From: Hyaloscypha bicolor E
Taxonomy: Eukaryota; Ascomycota; Leotiomycetes; Helotiales; Hyaloscyphaceae
Assembly (NCBI RefSeq): GCF_002865645.1
Contig: NW_020194521.1
Span: 1-64,000 of the forward strand
Length of the DNA stretch: 64,000 nt
Direction: 5' to 3'
Part shown: positions 49,401 to 61,101 of the stretch, one piece after another
Position numbering within the stretch: position 1 is the stretch's first letter
Layout: the number at the start of each line of letters is the position of its first letter
Translations under genes and position numbers: made by a program
Notes under the pieces: generated by a model
What the model was told of the DNA's origin: nothing
The model's database searches: none
Seen by the model: only the letters and a program-made list of their open reading frames with translations

Positions 49401-49750
49401 AGATATAAGAGCTTTAAATATAGCTAATAGAACGGAGCTAAATAAGAATATTACTTTTAACTATTTCTTACTTTATTATTCTTAAGAGTTTAGGGCTATA
49501 GATTAAGAAACTTATAGTATTTTCTAGTAATTAAACTCGTTAATCTTTTATTTACTAGTATTCTTTATTAACTTTCTCTTATAAAATCTCATTTATAGCT
49601 ATTATATATATAAATAAATACTTATATATTAATTTCAAACCTTTCTTTTTCCTTATTTTTTCCTAATTTTAATTAACTAGTAATATAATATCTTTCTTCT
49701 TTTTCTAATATTTCTTTTATTCTTAAAACTTTCTAATTATAATAAATATA
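46482..49750 (-). repeat. repeat F, copy 1 (minus-strand coding relic with an internal tandem duplication)
   Basis: It is collinear with 61102-64000 in the same orientation. The left boundary is where the two copies start to match (TAAGAGAGAAAAAACC against TAAAAAAGAAAAAACC). The right boundary is uncertain because copy 2 leaves the window. Inside, two units about 1.51 kb apart resemble each other, for example ATTCAAGTATTAATAATAGC at 47788 and ATTCAAGTTCTAATAATAGC at 49302. The minus strand has coding character with RIP-type stops. The best open stretch (47450-47671) reads SIYNSKAYSSYSFKFLNIEI and its partner in unit 2 reads NFKALYNYYIKFLSIR. Family unknown. It follows the integrase of relic D in the minus direction, so it may be D's 3' region. 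Confidence 0.65.
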
Positions 49751-49899
49751 AGAAATATTCTTCTTTATAAAAGAAATATTTAATTTATATATAGTAGCTT
49801 CCCTTAATAATACCTCTCTTTTATTTTCTCTATTCTTTCTATTAAGGCCTAATAACTACTATAAAACTAGCCCTAGCCAGAATATAAATTTAATTTCCT

Positions 49900-52700
49900 T
49901 TTCTTATAATTTCTTCCTCTTTTCTCTACTACTTTTACCGAGTTATAACTTGATTCTCTAGGTCCGAATTAATATTCTTTTTCTCTAAAATACTAATTTC
50001 TATATCCGGAAATAGTATTTCTTATAAGTACTAAGGCCCCTTTAAACTAGGCTATAGATTTGCTCTAATATTTCTTTATTCCGGTAATATAAATTAGATA
50101 AGATTTCTGAAATAGTATTATAAAAAACAAACTTCTTAAAACGGCTTATAATTATAGTTTCTACTTAAAGAATATTATCTAGTTCCGTAATTATAAAGGT
50201 ACTAATTACCTAGCTAGCCCTAAAGATCCTAAATAGTTCTTTCTAATAATAATAAAGCTTTAATAAATAGTTATTTTCTAGCCTAGTATTATAAAGAAAA
50301 ATAATATCTCTAATAAAGAAGTATTTAAATAGCCTTAAAATATAGGTATTATTAAATATTTCCTTTTTATATTTCTAATAGTAATATATTATTAAGAGTA
50401 TTTTATTTAGGTTTATATTTCTTTACTCGAGCTATTATATATATATAGTAAATAAATCAAATATAGAGGAAACTTTATACTATAGTAATATATTTCAAAT
50501 TAGATAGTTCAGGTCTATTAATAAGAGACTTTCCTAACTTCCTTTAAAATAAAAGAATATATAACTAGTAATAACTTTAGTTATTATTTAATTAGCCCAA
50601 AATATAGCTAAAAAAAAAAAATAACCTAATTATTAATACTATCTTCTATAGCTTTAGTTAGAGTTATAATTATAGGCTTATATTTTCTTTTAATTATTTT
50701 ATTAGCTAAAGAATTAAAGGCAGAAGTAATAATATAACGGATTTTATATATTATTATAAACTCTTTTATAATAGTATTATTATTCTCTAGTTTCTCGTCT
50801 ATAACTAACTCTAGAAAAACTCTATATTTATAAATAATATCTTTAAAAATAAACTAGATAATTAATTAAATATTAATATTCTTTAGTACTTTTCTTTTAA
50901 CTTATCCCGAGCCTTTTTTTCTAGCTAATACTAGCCTATTTTTACCCGAATATAAAGATATATAAACTATATCTAAAGCTATTTTATATTATAATACTTA
51001 TACCTAAATAGAATATAGCTTATTTTCTATTCTTATATAAGCCATAAATTAATATTACTTATAACTCTTAATATATATTTTAATATTTTTATACTATTTA
51101 TTTTACTAAAAATAATTTATAATTTTATAGAAAATAGCCATTCTAGACTTATATTTCCTAATCTTATAAGCTATTATTTTAATATCTTTTTACTTTTCTA
51201 GGAAATTAATAACTTTTCTAGATATATTTCGATTTTACTAGAATAGTATCTTATCTTATATAAGAAACTTAATAGCTTTATTCTTAAAAAGCTAATATTT
51301 AGTAATACTTTATTTTACTAGCTAAATAAATATAATAAACTAGTAAGTATATTATTAGTAATATATAAAATAGAAGCCTTTTAAATAAGAATTTATTTCG
51401 GGTTATTTCTTAGTAATAATAATTAAATAAAAGTAAATATTCTAGATAAGTAATACTAAACTAGATATATAAATAGATATAATTCTTAGAGAAAATAATT
51501 AAATATCTATAAAGTCTTTAATATTCTCTTTTATTTTTATTTTTTTTTATTTCTAGAATTATATATAATTAATATAATAAACTATTAGCTACTTTATACT
51601 TCTTTCCTAATATATATTTAATATTAAAGTTAAATAGACGAATTCAAGTAATTTATCTTATAAATAATAATTCGAATAGATTTAAAGCGGCCTTATTAAA
51701 CTATATAACTAGAATATTTATATTAGTTTCTAAGAGAAACTTTATTTTATAGAGCTAGCTATAGTATTTCTTAAGTACCTTTAAAACCTTTCTATATTCG
51801 CGCTTTATAATATTATAAGATGCCTTAATTTAATTTTAATAACTACTTTTATATTATATAAGATAGTACTATTTATTATACTAGCTAATTTATATTAAGA
51901 CTATATTCTATCTAATAAGACTAATATTTATTATAAGAATAATTAACCCGGTATTTAATAAGAAGTCTAGTATAACTAATATAGGAAAAGAAATTAAAAG
52001 AGTTTTAAGGGTATTTATTATAAGTTAATATTTATATATCTAGATAAATACTTAATTTTTCCGGAAAAGTTTATAAATAGGAATTATAATCTTAGTAAAA
52101 TAAGTAATTCAGATTTAATAATAAATATAAATACTAATAAAAGTACGGGCTTATATAATATCTCAAGAAATAGACTATTCTAGAATTTTAATAATTTTTG
52201 CGGTTTATAGTAGTTTTTTCTTAAAGAAATAAATATAATTAATAATTTAGATATTATTTATATACTATTATAATTTTGGGTCGGATATAATTAATCTAGT
52301 ATACTCTAGTAATATAAGAACCTAATCTAAGTTCTAAATATATTCTTATATAAATCTTTAGATATTAGGCAAATTTTTAATATTATTATAAATAGTAATA
52401 GAATCCCGATCTCTAATATTATTAAAATAAGCTATATAAACTAATAATATTAAATCTCGGAGAATATAGTATATAATTTAAATAAACTAAATAATTGAGT
52501 TTATATTTCCTTAGAGAATTCTAATATAATAAAGAAGCTTATATAAAGTTATAAATCCCGTTATATTTCTATAGTTCTTAGCTAAAGAAAATTAATTATA
52601 ACTCGAGAAATAATTTACTAAACTCGTAATTATATAGCTAGTAAAGTACTCTAAAAACTTGTCTATATTCGGAGATAAATTAGTATTTCTAATAATAATC
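49900..52700 (-). pseudogene. pol of a second FVDDIGVKGP-type Gypsy element (D), RT to integrase
   Basis: Reverse transcriptase at about 52690-52270 reads NLSPNIDKFLEYFTSYIITS, then YFNNIRDRDSIT where the family has FVDDIGVKGP, and *NLD. RNase H lies at about 51840-51560, reading KFLLETNINILVI then LFNFNIKYILGKKYK (family 'LFDFDVKHVPGKKH'). Integrase lies at about 51460-50680, reading KIALDIVYISLYSGKNRLVL and FKDIIYKYRVFLELVIDEKL. These match the integrase of the same fungal Gypsy clade, whose catalytic 'LD' and 'DGGPEN' blocks are recognisable though altered. Stops are TAA/TAG. The gag side is missing or unrecognised to the right, and no LTR pair was found. Confidence 0.85.
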
Positions 52701-53640
52701 TTATTTATTTATAAAGCTATTTATTTATAAAGCTATTTATATTATATAATATTTAGAGGCCTTTTTCTTTTTTACTAGAAAATAAGAATTCTAATAAGGC
52801 CCGTTATAATATTTAAAGATCCCCGTATTTAGTTGCTCCTATATAAGCTTATTAATTACTAGAACTAATATTCTTAGTATTAAAAAGCTAGATTCCTGCC
52901 AAGCTTTATATGAAATAGTATGAATTTCTAATAGCAAAGATATCTCTAGTTTTAATAGCCCTAAATAGCTAAAATCCCAAGCCAGAGCTTCTTTTCTATT
53001 ATCTAATATTATAAATAATAAATCTTTCTTCTTATATAATAGCCCCGGACTAATTTTTAAGACCTTTTTTCTTTTTTTTATTAAATATAAACCCGGAATA
53101 ATATAAGAAAATTTCGGAATTAATTATTAAAAAAAATATCTAATTCCTAATATACTAATATCTTTCTTCTTTTTTAGTATTTTTTTCTAATTATTTAGTT
53201 CTCTAGAAGCCAAGCCAGTATTCTTATTTGAGCCTACTAGTCGAATTTTCTTTATAATAGGTTTATATAGCCTATTAACTAAAATTACTAAAAGAAAACT
53301 TTATTATTATATAAAAGAATAAGTATTAAACTATAAAGAAATATAATAGTTTATATTTATATATAAAGAAATATTATAAGAGTTATTTATTAAAGGTCCC
53401 GAATTAAATATATATATAATTCTATTCCTAATACCTAAAGAAAAAATAAAAATATTAATAGAAACTATTTTTTTTCTAGTCCTAATACTTATTTTAGAAT
53501 TCTTTAGCTATTTAAAAGAAAGATATTCTCTCGAACTCGATTTTGCAAATCAAATACTTTTATTACTTGGCTTATAAAAAATCTATTTTTCCTAGTATTA
53601 TAGATAGCTATATAGGCTATTCTAAACTAAATATATTTAA
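52701..53640. other. RIP-degraded stretch left of element C
   Basis: From about 53220 to 53640 the plus strand reads with RIP-type stops only (FIYKEIL*ELFIKGPELN, LEFFSYLKERYSLELDF). It may be the upstream part of the plus-strand Gypsy E that reappears at 60344 after element C, but I cannot show this. Confidence 0.35.
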
Positions 53641-53914
53641 TATTACAGGTATAGTATTTAGGACTTAGAAAGTAAGATAAAAGATTTCTTATAAAAATAA
53701 TTTAAAGCTAAGGAAGAGAAAACTAAAATATAAGAGGCTGCGAGGAAATATATATATTCTATAATATACTAGTCCCGAAAAGGCTTAGCCTTCTAAATAT
53801 CTCTAGTATATTTCAAGTATACTTCCCTAGTAAAGCAGCCGCATTATATATATCTAGGAGATATCTAATATCTAGTAAGGTATTTCAGATACCGGATATC
53901 TGAAAATTATAATA
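53641..53914 (-). repeat. 3' LTR of element C
   Basis: It is 274 bp, from TATTACAGG (from TGTTACA) to AATTATAATA (from TGTAACA). It is more strongly RIP-mutated than the right copy. Confidence 0.87.
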
Positions 53915-53999
53915 TTACTTTTCCTTTTATAATAAGCTTATTCCCGAGCTTTATAAAAGCCGTTAATTTATCTAATTTCATATTATACTTCTTTCTAAA

Positions 54000-56900
54000 A
54001 TAAAACTAGTATCTCGGATATAAAAGTTATATATAAAAGACTAGTATTTTTATTATATAACCTAGAAGAATTTATTATTATTTCTATATAGTTTTAGACA
54101 AGTATTATTTTTTATATAATCTAACTAGTATTATAGGTTCTATAAAGATTCTAGTATATTAATATTATTATTATAGAAACTCTATAAAACCAGGAAACTA
54201 TTATTTAGTACTAAAGCTAGATATTATACTAGATCTTTATCCTAACTAATTTACTAAATTTTATATTTTAGCCTATTTCTTACTAGCTTAACTATAATAA
54301 CTTATTTAATATAATACTTTTATTTACTATTCTCTAGTATTAATAAAAGTAGTTCCGGATTTACTTAACCTAATAAAGAATTCTGGGAATCTTTTTATAG
54401 CTTCTCTATATAGAAAACTAGATATATCTTTATAGTTTCTGGTAGTTTTAGAAGAAATAAGTAGCTATATTATTCTAGAATCTCAAATAAGCTCTCTATT
54501 TAATTCCCTAGCTTCTGGTTCAAATAATCGGATTTCTAGTACTTTATAATAACTCATACTTTATTCCCGACTTTGAAATTAATCGGACGGTAGTACTTAT
54601 TAGCTTATATTATATATTATTTCTATACTTATTCTATATAGCCTTAGGCAAGTTACTATAATTCATATAATTAATTTACTAATACTTTAGCTTTATCTCT
54701 ATTTAGTTTCTTTTTAAGTAAATTAGCTTTAATAGAAAAGTTCTAGTCTAGAGAAATATAAGGCTTATAGCTCTTTTTAATTATAAATAGGAACTAGCTA
54801 ATAGTTTTATACTAAAGAGAGACTTATTAATAATTAATTATAATAATTCATTTATTTCAGTTATCCTAATAATAGTTAATATATAGATATAATCTCTAAT
54901 TAAAATACTAATTAATATTCTTTATTTATTCGTCTATTTAGGGGTAATTAGCTATAGAAAGCTTGAGCTTTATACTAATTCTCGTATAGAATTTACTTCA
55001 AAAATCAGATATAAATTAGGGTTTCTAATTTAATATAATTATTTCTGAAATATTTATTTAATATACTATATAAAATAAAAACAGAGGTATTAGCTATTTA
55101 GCTATAATTATATCTTATACTAGAATTATAATTAGGTACTTAAATAAGTAATCCACGAATATAATAACTATATTATAGCCCGATTTGCTTTCTAAATAGC
55201 TTTTAAAGTTTATAGTAATATATTACTAGAAGTAATTAGAAACTAGAAAAAAATAAAGCAAATTAGGCTTTTTATTTCTAGATATATGCGATTCCTTATA
55301 AGTATAGTAATTACTATAGTATTAATTAATATCCTTGCCTATAAATAACTAATAATATTACTTCTTTAATAGCTAATAGAGCTTTATATATCTAGAATAT
55401 TTAGAAAAGAATTTATTATATACTTTATAAATTAGGATAGTCTATAAAGATAATCCGGGAATTATTTCGTTTTCTATAATATAAAGTCTTCTATAATATA
55501 AAAGAAGGCTATTTTATAGTATCTAGATATTACTTTTAGTTTAGGCTATTATATATAGCTTCTCTAGATCTAGTAATATATAATTATCCTATAGGATCCT
55601 ATTTATAAGTTATAAACTACTATACTTAACGGGAGCTTCTAATAGTACTTTTATAGGGGCTATTATAGTAAAGTCTATTAGTAAAGCTTCTAAGAAAATA
55701 CCTTTTTTTAGGGGAATTATATCTCTAATAGGAATATTTTCTTCCGGAAAATCTTTAGTATATATTTGGTTTTTAGGGCCAAATTCCGGATTAAGTAAGC
55801 CGACTTTATAAAGTATTACTATAAGCTATAAGTTATAAATAATCTCCGGATTAATCTTATTTTTGGAAAAAAGTACTTGGGTTTATAGCTTTTTCTTAAT
55901 CTAGCCCTAAGTATTTATTTTATCTTATTTTTATAATAAAGTATCTATTTACTTATTTAATTTTCTAGAATAATATATAAGTTTAAAGTAATAGTAGAAT
56001 AAGAGCTTAGCCTATCTAGCTTATTAAGAAGAAAGCTTTTTAGTAATTATAAAATATTCTAAGATATAATACTTAGAATAGACTTTAAAAGAAATATCCT
56101 AAAAGCTTTCTAGTTTAGCTCTTTATTTCTTTAATACTTGTATTATAATAAGTATTTCCTTATTATATATATTATAATTAAGCTTTACTAGAAGTATAGT
56201 TTTGGAAAAATAAGCTATAAGATACTAAAGGCCTATTTCTGAATCTTATTAAGAGAATAGGCTAGTAACTACTTCTTTAAATATATTTATTTTTATTATT
56301 ATAGGCAAATCTGAATTATAGTATTATAGAATTAGAATAGAAATTATAGCTTTCTTTAGGTAAGTAAAAGCCTCTTAATATTACTTAAACTACTTAAAGA
56401 AAATCCTTTTTTTTATAAGTAAGATAAGAGATCTAGTAATCTATTTATACTTTCTAATAAAGCATTTATAAAAGTTATAGAAGCCGAGAAAGAACTATAT
56501 ACCCTTAACTATTTTCGGGAATTACTAGTTATATATTACTTTAACTTTATTAGAATTTACTTTAATACTAGATATAGAAATAATAAAGCCCAAGTATTTT
56601 ATATATATAACTTTAAATTCCGATTTCTTAATATTTACTTAAAGGCTAGTAAGATATAAATAATCTAGTATCTTTTATATATATTATTTATACTTTATTA
56701 GGTTCTCTAAATAAATAAGAATATTATTAAAATATATTATATAAAAGTTATTTAAATACTCGAAAATTATATTATTTATATAGTATTAATATATAACCGG
56801 GCTATTTATAAGGCTTTTCTAAAGAATATTATATTTATATACTTTATAATAAGTATAAAATATTATTAGCTTCTAAAAGTCCGGATCTATAGCTATATAA

Positions 56901-59900
56901 TAGAAAGCTTAGTAAATATCTAATTTAGTATAAATCTTAGCCTTAAATAATTAATTTAAAGTCTTATTAATAAGTAAAAAGAAATATTAATTCTTTCGAG
57001 TAATATTATTTAGATAGCAGAAATTAATATAGAAGTATAAACCTCTATTTATTTTCTTTATAAAAAGAACTAGTAAAGTAAAAGAAGCCTAACTAGCTTT
57101 AATAAAGCCTTTAGCTAAATTATTTTCTAAGAAATACTTAATTTCTAAAAGCTCTTAAATAAACTATTACTAGAGAGATTAGTATTTAATACTTTTGGTT
57201 TTCTTTAGGCCTTTAATCTAAATCTTATAATTATATAATTTATAGGGAAAAAAATATTAGATTTCTTTTTAGAGAAAATAAAAATATATTTCTTAAGTTC
57301 CGGAAATAATATTCTCTATAATTACTAAAGCTCTATTTCTTCTAGTTATTAATTCTCTAGGCCAGGAATAGCTTCTTTTTTCCGAGCTTTAAGCTCCTTA
57401 TTAATCTTATAAATAGAGATTTAACTAATAATATTATTTTCTTTCTTAGTTATATAATTAAATACTATAAAAATAAAAATAGCTAGATCTAATATTTGCT
57501 TTTTATTAAAGATCTCTTCCTGCTTCTTTAGCTTTTACTTAAATATTATATCTTAATTAGGCTATAAAAGCTTCTTTTTTATAGTCTTATATAATTTCCT
57601 CTAATTAGTCTAAAAAAAGGAAAACTGCTTTAGAATAGAAAGTTTCTAGAAATAACTTATAATAAAATCTTATTAATTAATATTTTTTTAATACTTCTTA
57701 TTAGGTTACTTCTCTAGTTATTATTATAAAGTACTAATAATATAATCGAATTATATAGATTTAGGCTTATTTTTTGGCTATATAAGCCTATATCTTCTAT
57801 AATTAACTAGAATATTAATATATATTATTTATTTTCTACTAAGAATAATATTATAATCTCTAAGATTTAGGATAATTATAGATATATTAATACTTTATTT
57901 ATTAATTAGAAGTAAAACTTCTATATATTTCTTAGTAAACTTAGTTAGCTTTTTATTAAAACCGTATATAATATAGAATAAGAAAAGGAGTTATAGTTCT
58001 ATTTCTAAGAATTATTCTATAAGCTAAATAAGCTTTATATTAATAAAAGTATAATTATTAGCTCTAGTATTAATAAAAGAAGAAAACTTAATTCCTAATT
58101 TATTTATACTAATAATATAAGATATTATAAGAGTATTTCCTTTTATTAGATAAATCAAGTTAATCTTTATTAAATTCATACTATAAGCCTCTAAAATAGA
58201 AACTTTTTTTAGAGGTATTTGTTTCCCGGTTTTATACCAGAATTAGAGCTTAAATTCTCTAAATATTTTACTAGAATAATATATTTCAGTGAAATAAAAA
58301 CTAAGTCTAGCTTAATTCTAGATAGAGCTACTTTGGTTTTTTTACTATATAGAATTGAATAATATCTAATATAGTAGCTAAACTCATTATAATTAAAATA
58401 TTTAATAGTTAAGAGATCTTTAATTTTTATGAGATATTACTTATATTTATAAAAAAATATATACTTAATAAAAGTAGTAAATATAGGCTCTTTAGGCTAT
58501 TTCTTAGAAATATACTTTAAGGAAATATAAGGAAATATAATACTAGAAATAAACTTGGCTAGAATAGTTTTTATTTTCCTATATTTCTTAGTTTTCTTAT
58601 ATATAGCCTTAATTTACTAATTATTAGTAATATAATACTAAATAAAGCAAGTAGTATTAATAGAAGAATTATTTTAGTATATATATACTAATTCCTAGAG
58701 CTTTAGTAAAAGCTTCTTATTTAGTTTATATTTAATATCTTAAAAACTAATACTATCTTTTATAAATAGTTATAAGAAAAAAATATAGAACTTCTGAAAT
58801 ATTTAACTAAAATATATTTAAAGCTTACTAAAATTATAGTAAGTATTCTATATCTTATTAGAATTAGAAAATAGCTTCTTTAAGTAAAAGTAGAACTCTA
58901 AAAGCTAATAATATTAATTCGAACTATCTTTATTTATATAAGAATTAGTTAGGGCAAGAGTATTACTAGTAAGTCTATTAGAAATATAAATAATTTTAAG
59001 ATTTACTAAGAAATATAAATTAGTATTTCCTTATAGCTTATTCTTAATCTAAACTAGCTAGTTATTAAAAATAGTATAATCTCTTATAAAAAGAATTAGA
59101 TCTAGAAGCTTAGTAACTCTAGTATCTCTAAAGAAAGTATAAGATATAGGGAAACCTAAATAGAAATAAGTAAGAAATAGTTCGAAATTCTTTTAAAAGA
59201 AATTTAAAGTAATTAGAATAGGTAAAGTAAAAATAGTTAGAGCTATTATAAGCTAATCTATTATAGCTATATAGTATTTAATATTATTCTCGAGCTTAGT
59301 ATTATAGAACTTAGTATTCTTAAGAATAGCTTTATTATAACTATAGGTATTCTTATATAAAATAACTTTTTAGATATTTTCCCGATAGCTCTTTATAATA
59401 ATATTAATATCTAAAAGCAAGATATCGGGTTCTTTAGTCTATTTATATAATTCTCTAGTAATAATATAGTTATTAGTATTTAGAAGCTTTATAATAAAAT
59501 TAGAGAATTCTATTTCTATAAACTTATTTATAAATTCTCCAGGAATATTAATAGGATATTTAGTTCCGGAAAGGCTACTAACGGAATAACCTAAACTAGC
59601 AGGAGCTTTACTAGAAGCCTTAGTAGAAGTTAATATAATTCCTGGTTATATAGTATTCTAGGAAATTAATCTATTATACTTTTTCTTTACTATATTCTCT
59701 CTAGTAATCTCGTTACTAGTATATATATAGGGCCTATAAGGTTATAGGATAGGACTTGAGGGTAGTAGTTAGGTTACTGGCCTATAGGTGCTTATTATTC
59801 TAGGACTTGGTTAAAGAGTAGCCTTTATTCGAGGTTCTTTAATTTTCGGGTTTTCGGAAAGAATTTCTAATATATTACTAATATATATTTATAAAGATAT

Positions 59901-59950
59901 AAATACCTGATTTCTCTAAGGATTCTAAAGCTTTTTGCTTTTATTATTCT
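54000..59950 (-). pseudogene. gag-pol of element C (RIP-degraded)
   Basis: Minus-strand reading gives, in order, a zinc knuckle at about 58405-58350 reading IKYFNYNEFSYYIRYYS, in which the CCHC Cys and His are Tyr. A protease core reads FINTRANNYTFIN at about 58050 (family DTGA). Reverse transcriptase from about 57075 to 56715 reads YINFCYLNNITRKN, KIYTKLDI*QAFYYIAI and FYIIYFNNIL, with catalytic DD as NN. Integrase at about 55280-55080 reads ITINFKSYLESKSGYN then IIFVDYLFKYLIIIPV. Trp and Gln codons are TAG/TAA. It is inactive. Residue losses follow the G-to-A pattern. Confidence 0.87.
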
Positions 59951-60069
59951 AGAATCTATTATTCGTATTTCTGAGGTTCTATTATCTTAGTAATATCTAT
60001 ATTACTAATAGTTCTGAATTAGTTTATTTAAAATTCTTTATAGGATTAAAGGAAGTAAGCTTTAAATAT

Positions 60070-60343
60070 TATTATAGATATAGTATTTAGGGCTTAGAAA
60101 GCAAGGTAAAAGGTCTCTTATAAAGACGATTTAAAGCTAAGAAAAGGAAAACTAGAATACAGGAGGCTATAAGGGAATATATATACCCTATAGTATATTA
60201 GTCCCGAAGAGGCTTAGCCTTCTAAATATCTCTAGTACATTCCAAGCATACTTCCCTAACAAGGCGGCCGCGTCACGTGCGCCTAGGAGGCATCTGGTAT
60301 TTGGTAAGGTATCTCAGATACCGGGTATCTAGGAATTATAATA
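60070..60343 (-). repeat. 5' LTR of element C
   Basis: It is 274 bp, collinear with 53641-53914. It retains GC-rich blocks such as GGCGGCCGCGTCACGTGCGC that are degraded to AT in the left copy. Confidence 0.87.
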
Positions 60344-61101
60344 TTTATAATAATTATTAAATTTCTGCTTTATTATATAGTTCTAGTAATAGCAAATAGA
60401 AGTTTTTAATATAATAAATTAATACTTTTCGAAAAGAGGCCTTAAAAGTATTTATATATTTCCGGAATAATAAATATAATTTTTTTAAAGGTTTTTAATT
60501 CTAATAAAGCTTTAAAACTTTCTAACTTTAGTAATATTAAATACTTTATTAATACAGATAATGCGGTCTTATATAAACCTTTATATAATTTATTAAAGAT
60601 CTAATTAATAGTATTATATTTATATTTATAAAATATTTTTTATAATTATTAAATAAGGCTTAATAAAAGCCTTATAAAAGCACTTATTTTTTTATTTCTA
60701 AAAAGAATAAAAAGCTATATTTTTATATTAATTATTATAAACTTAATTAAATTCTAATTAAGAATTAATATTTGCTTTCTTTATTAATAAAACTCTTAAT
60801 TAGCTTTAAAAAATAAAGATTTTTATAATACTAGATTTTAAAAATATATATTATTAGATAAGAATTTATAAAAAATACAAGTAAAAAATAACTTTTAAAA
60901 CCCGCTATAATTATTTTAAATACCTTATAATGCCTTTTAGACTAGCTAATATACTAGCTATATTTTAAGTATATATTAATATTATATTTATAAAGCTCCT
61001 GAATTATTTTATAGTTATTTATTTAAATAATAATATTTATTTCCGGAATAAAAATAAATATTATAATTATATTTACTAGATTCTTATTAGACTATATAAG
61101 A
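60344..61101 (+). pseudogene. plus-strand Gypsy reverse transcriptase relic (E), broken by repeat F
   Basis: From about 60640 the plus strand reads FFISKKNKKLYFYINYYKLN, then IKN*YLLSL, a block from KIKIFIILDFKNIYYQIRIY, a segment FKTRYNYFKYLIMPFRLANI, and IVIYLNNNIYFRNKNK. This is the complete palm of a Ty3/Gypsy reverse transcriptase with the YLDD motif as YLNN. The reading stops making sense at about 61100, exactly where repeat F begins, so RNase H and integrase are missing. The upstream part may continue left of element C. Confidence 0.8.

Larger units (their letters stand above)
53641..60343 (-). mobile_element. Ty3/Gypsy element C, complete, 6.7 kb
   Basis: Two 274-bp LTRs (53641-53914 and 60070-60343) lie in the same orientation. 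Minus-strand order: 5' LTR (right), gag with zinc knuckle, protease, reverse transcriptase, integrase, purine tract (AAAAGGAAAAG at about 53917-53930, complement), 3' LTR (left). The flanks TTTAA (53636-53640) and TTTAT (60344-60348) are an imperfect 5-bp target duplication. The length is normal for a fungal Gypsy element. All frames are RIP-degraded. It separates plus-strand coding sequence on both sides. Confidence 0.88.
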
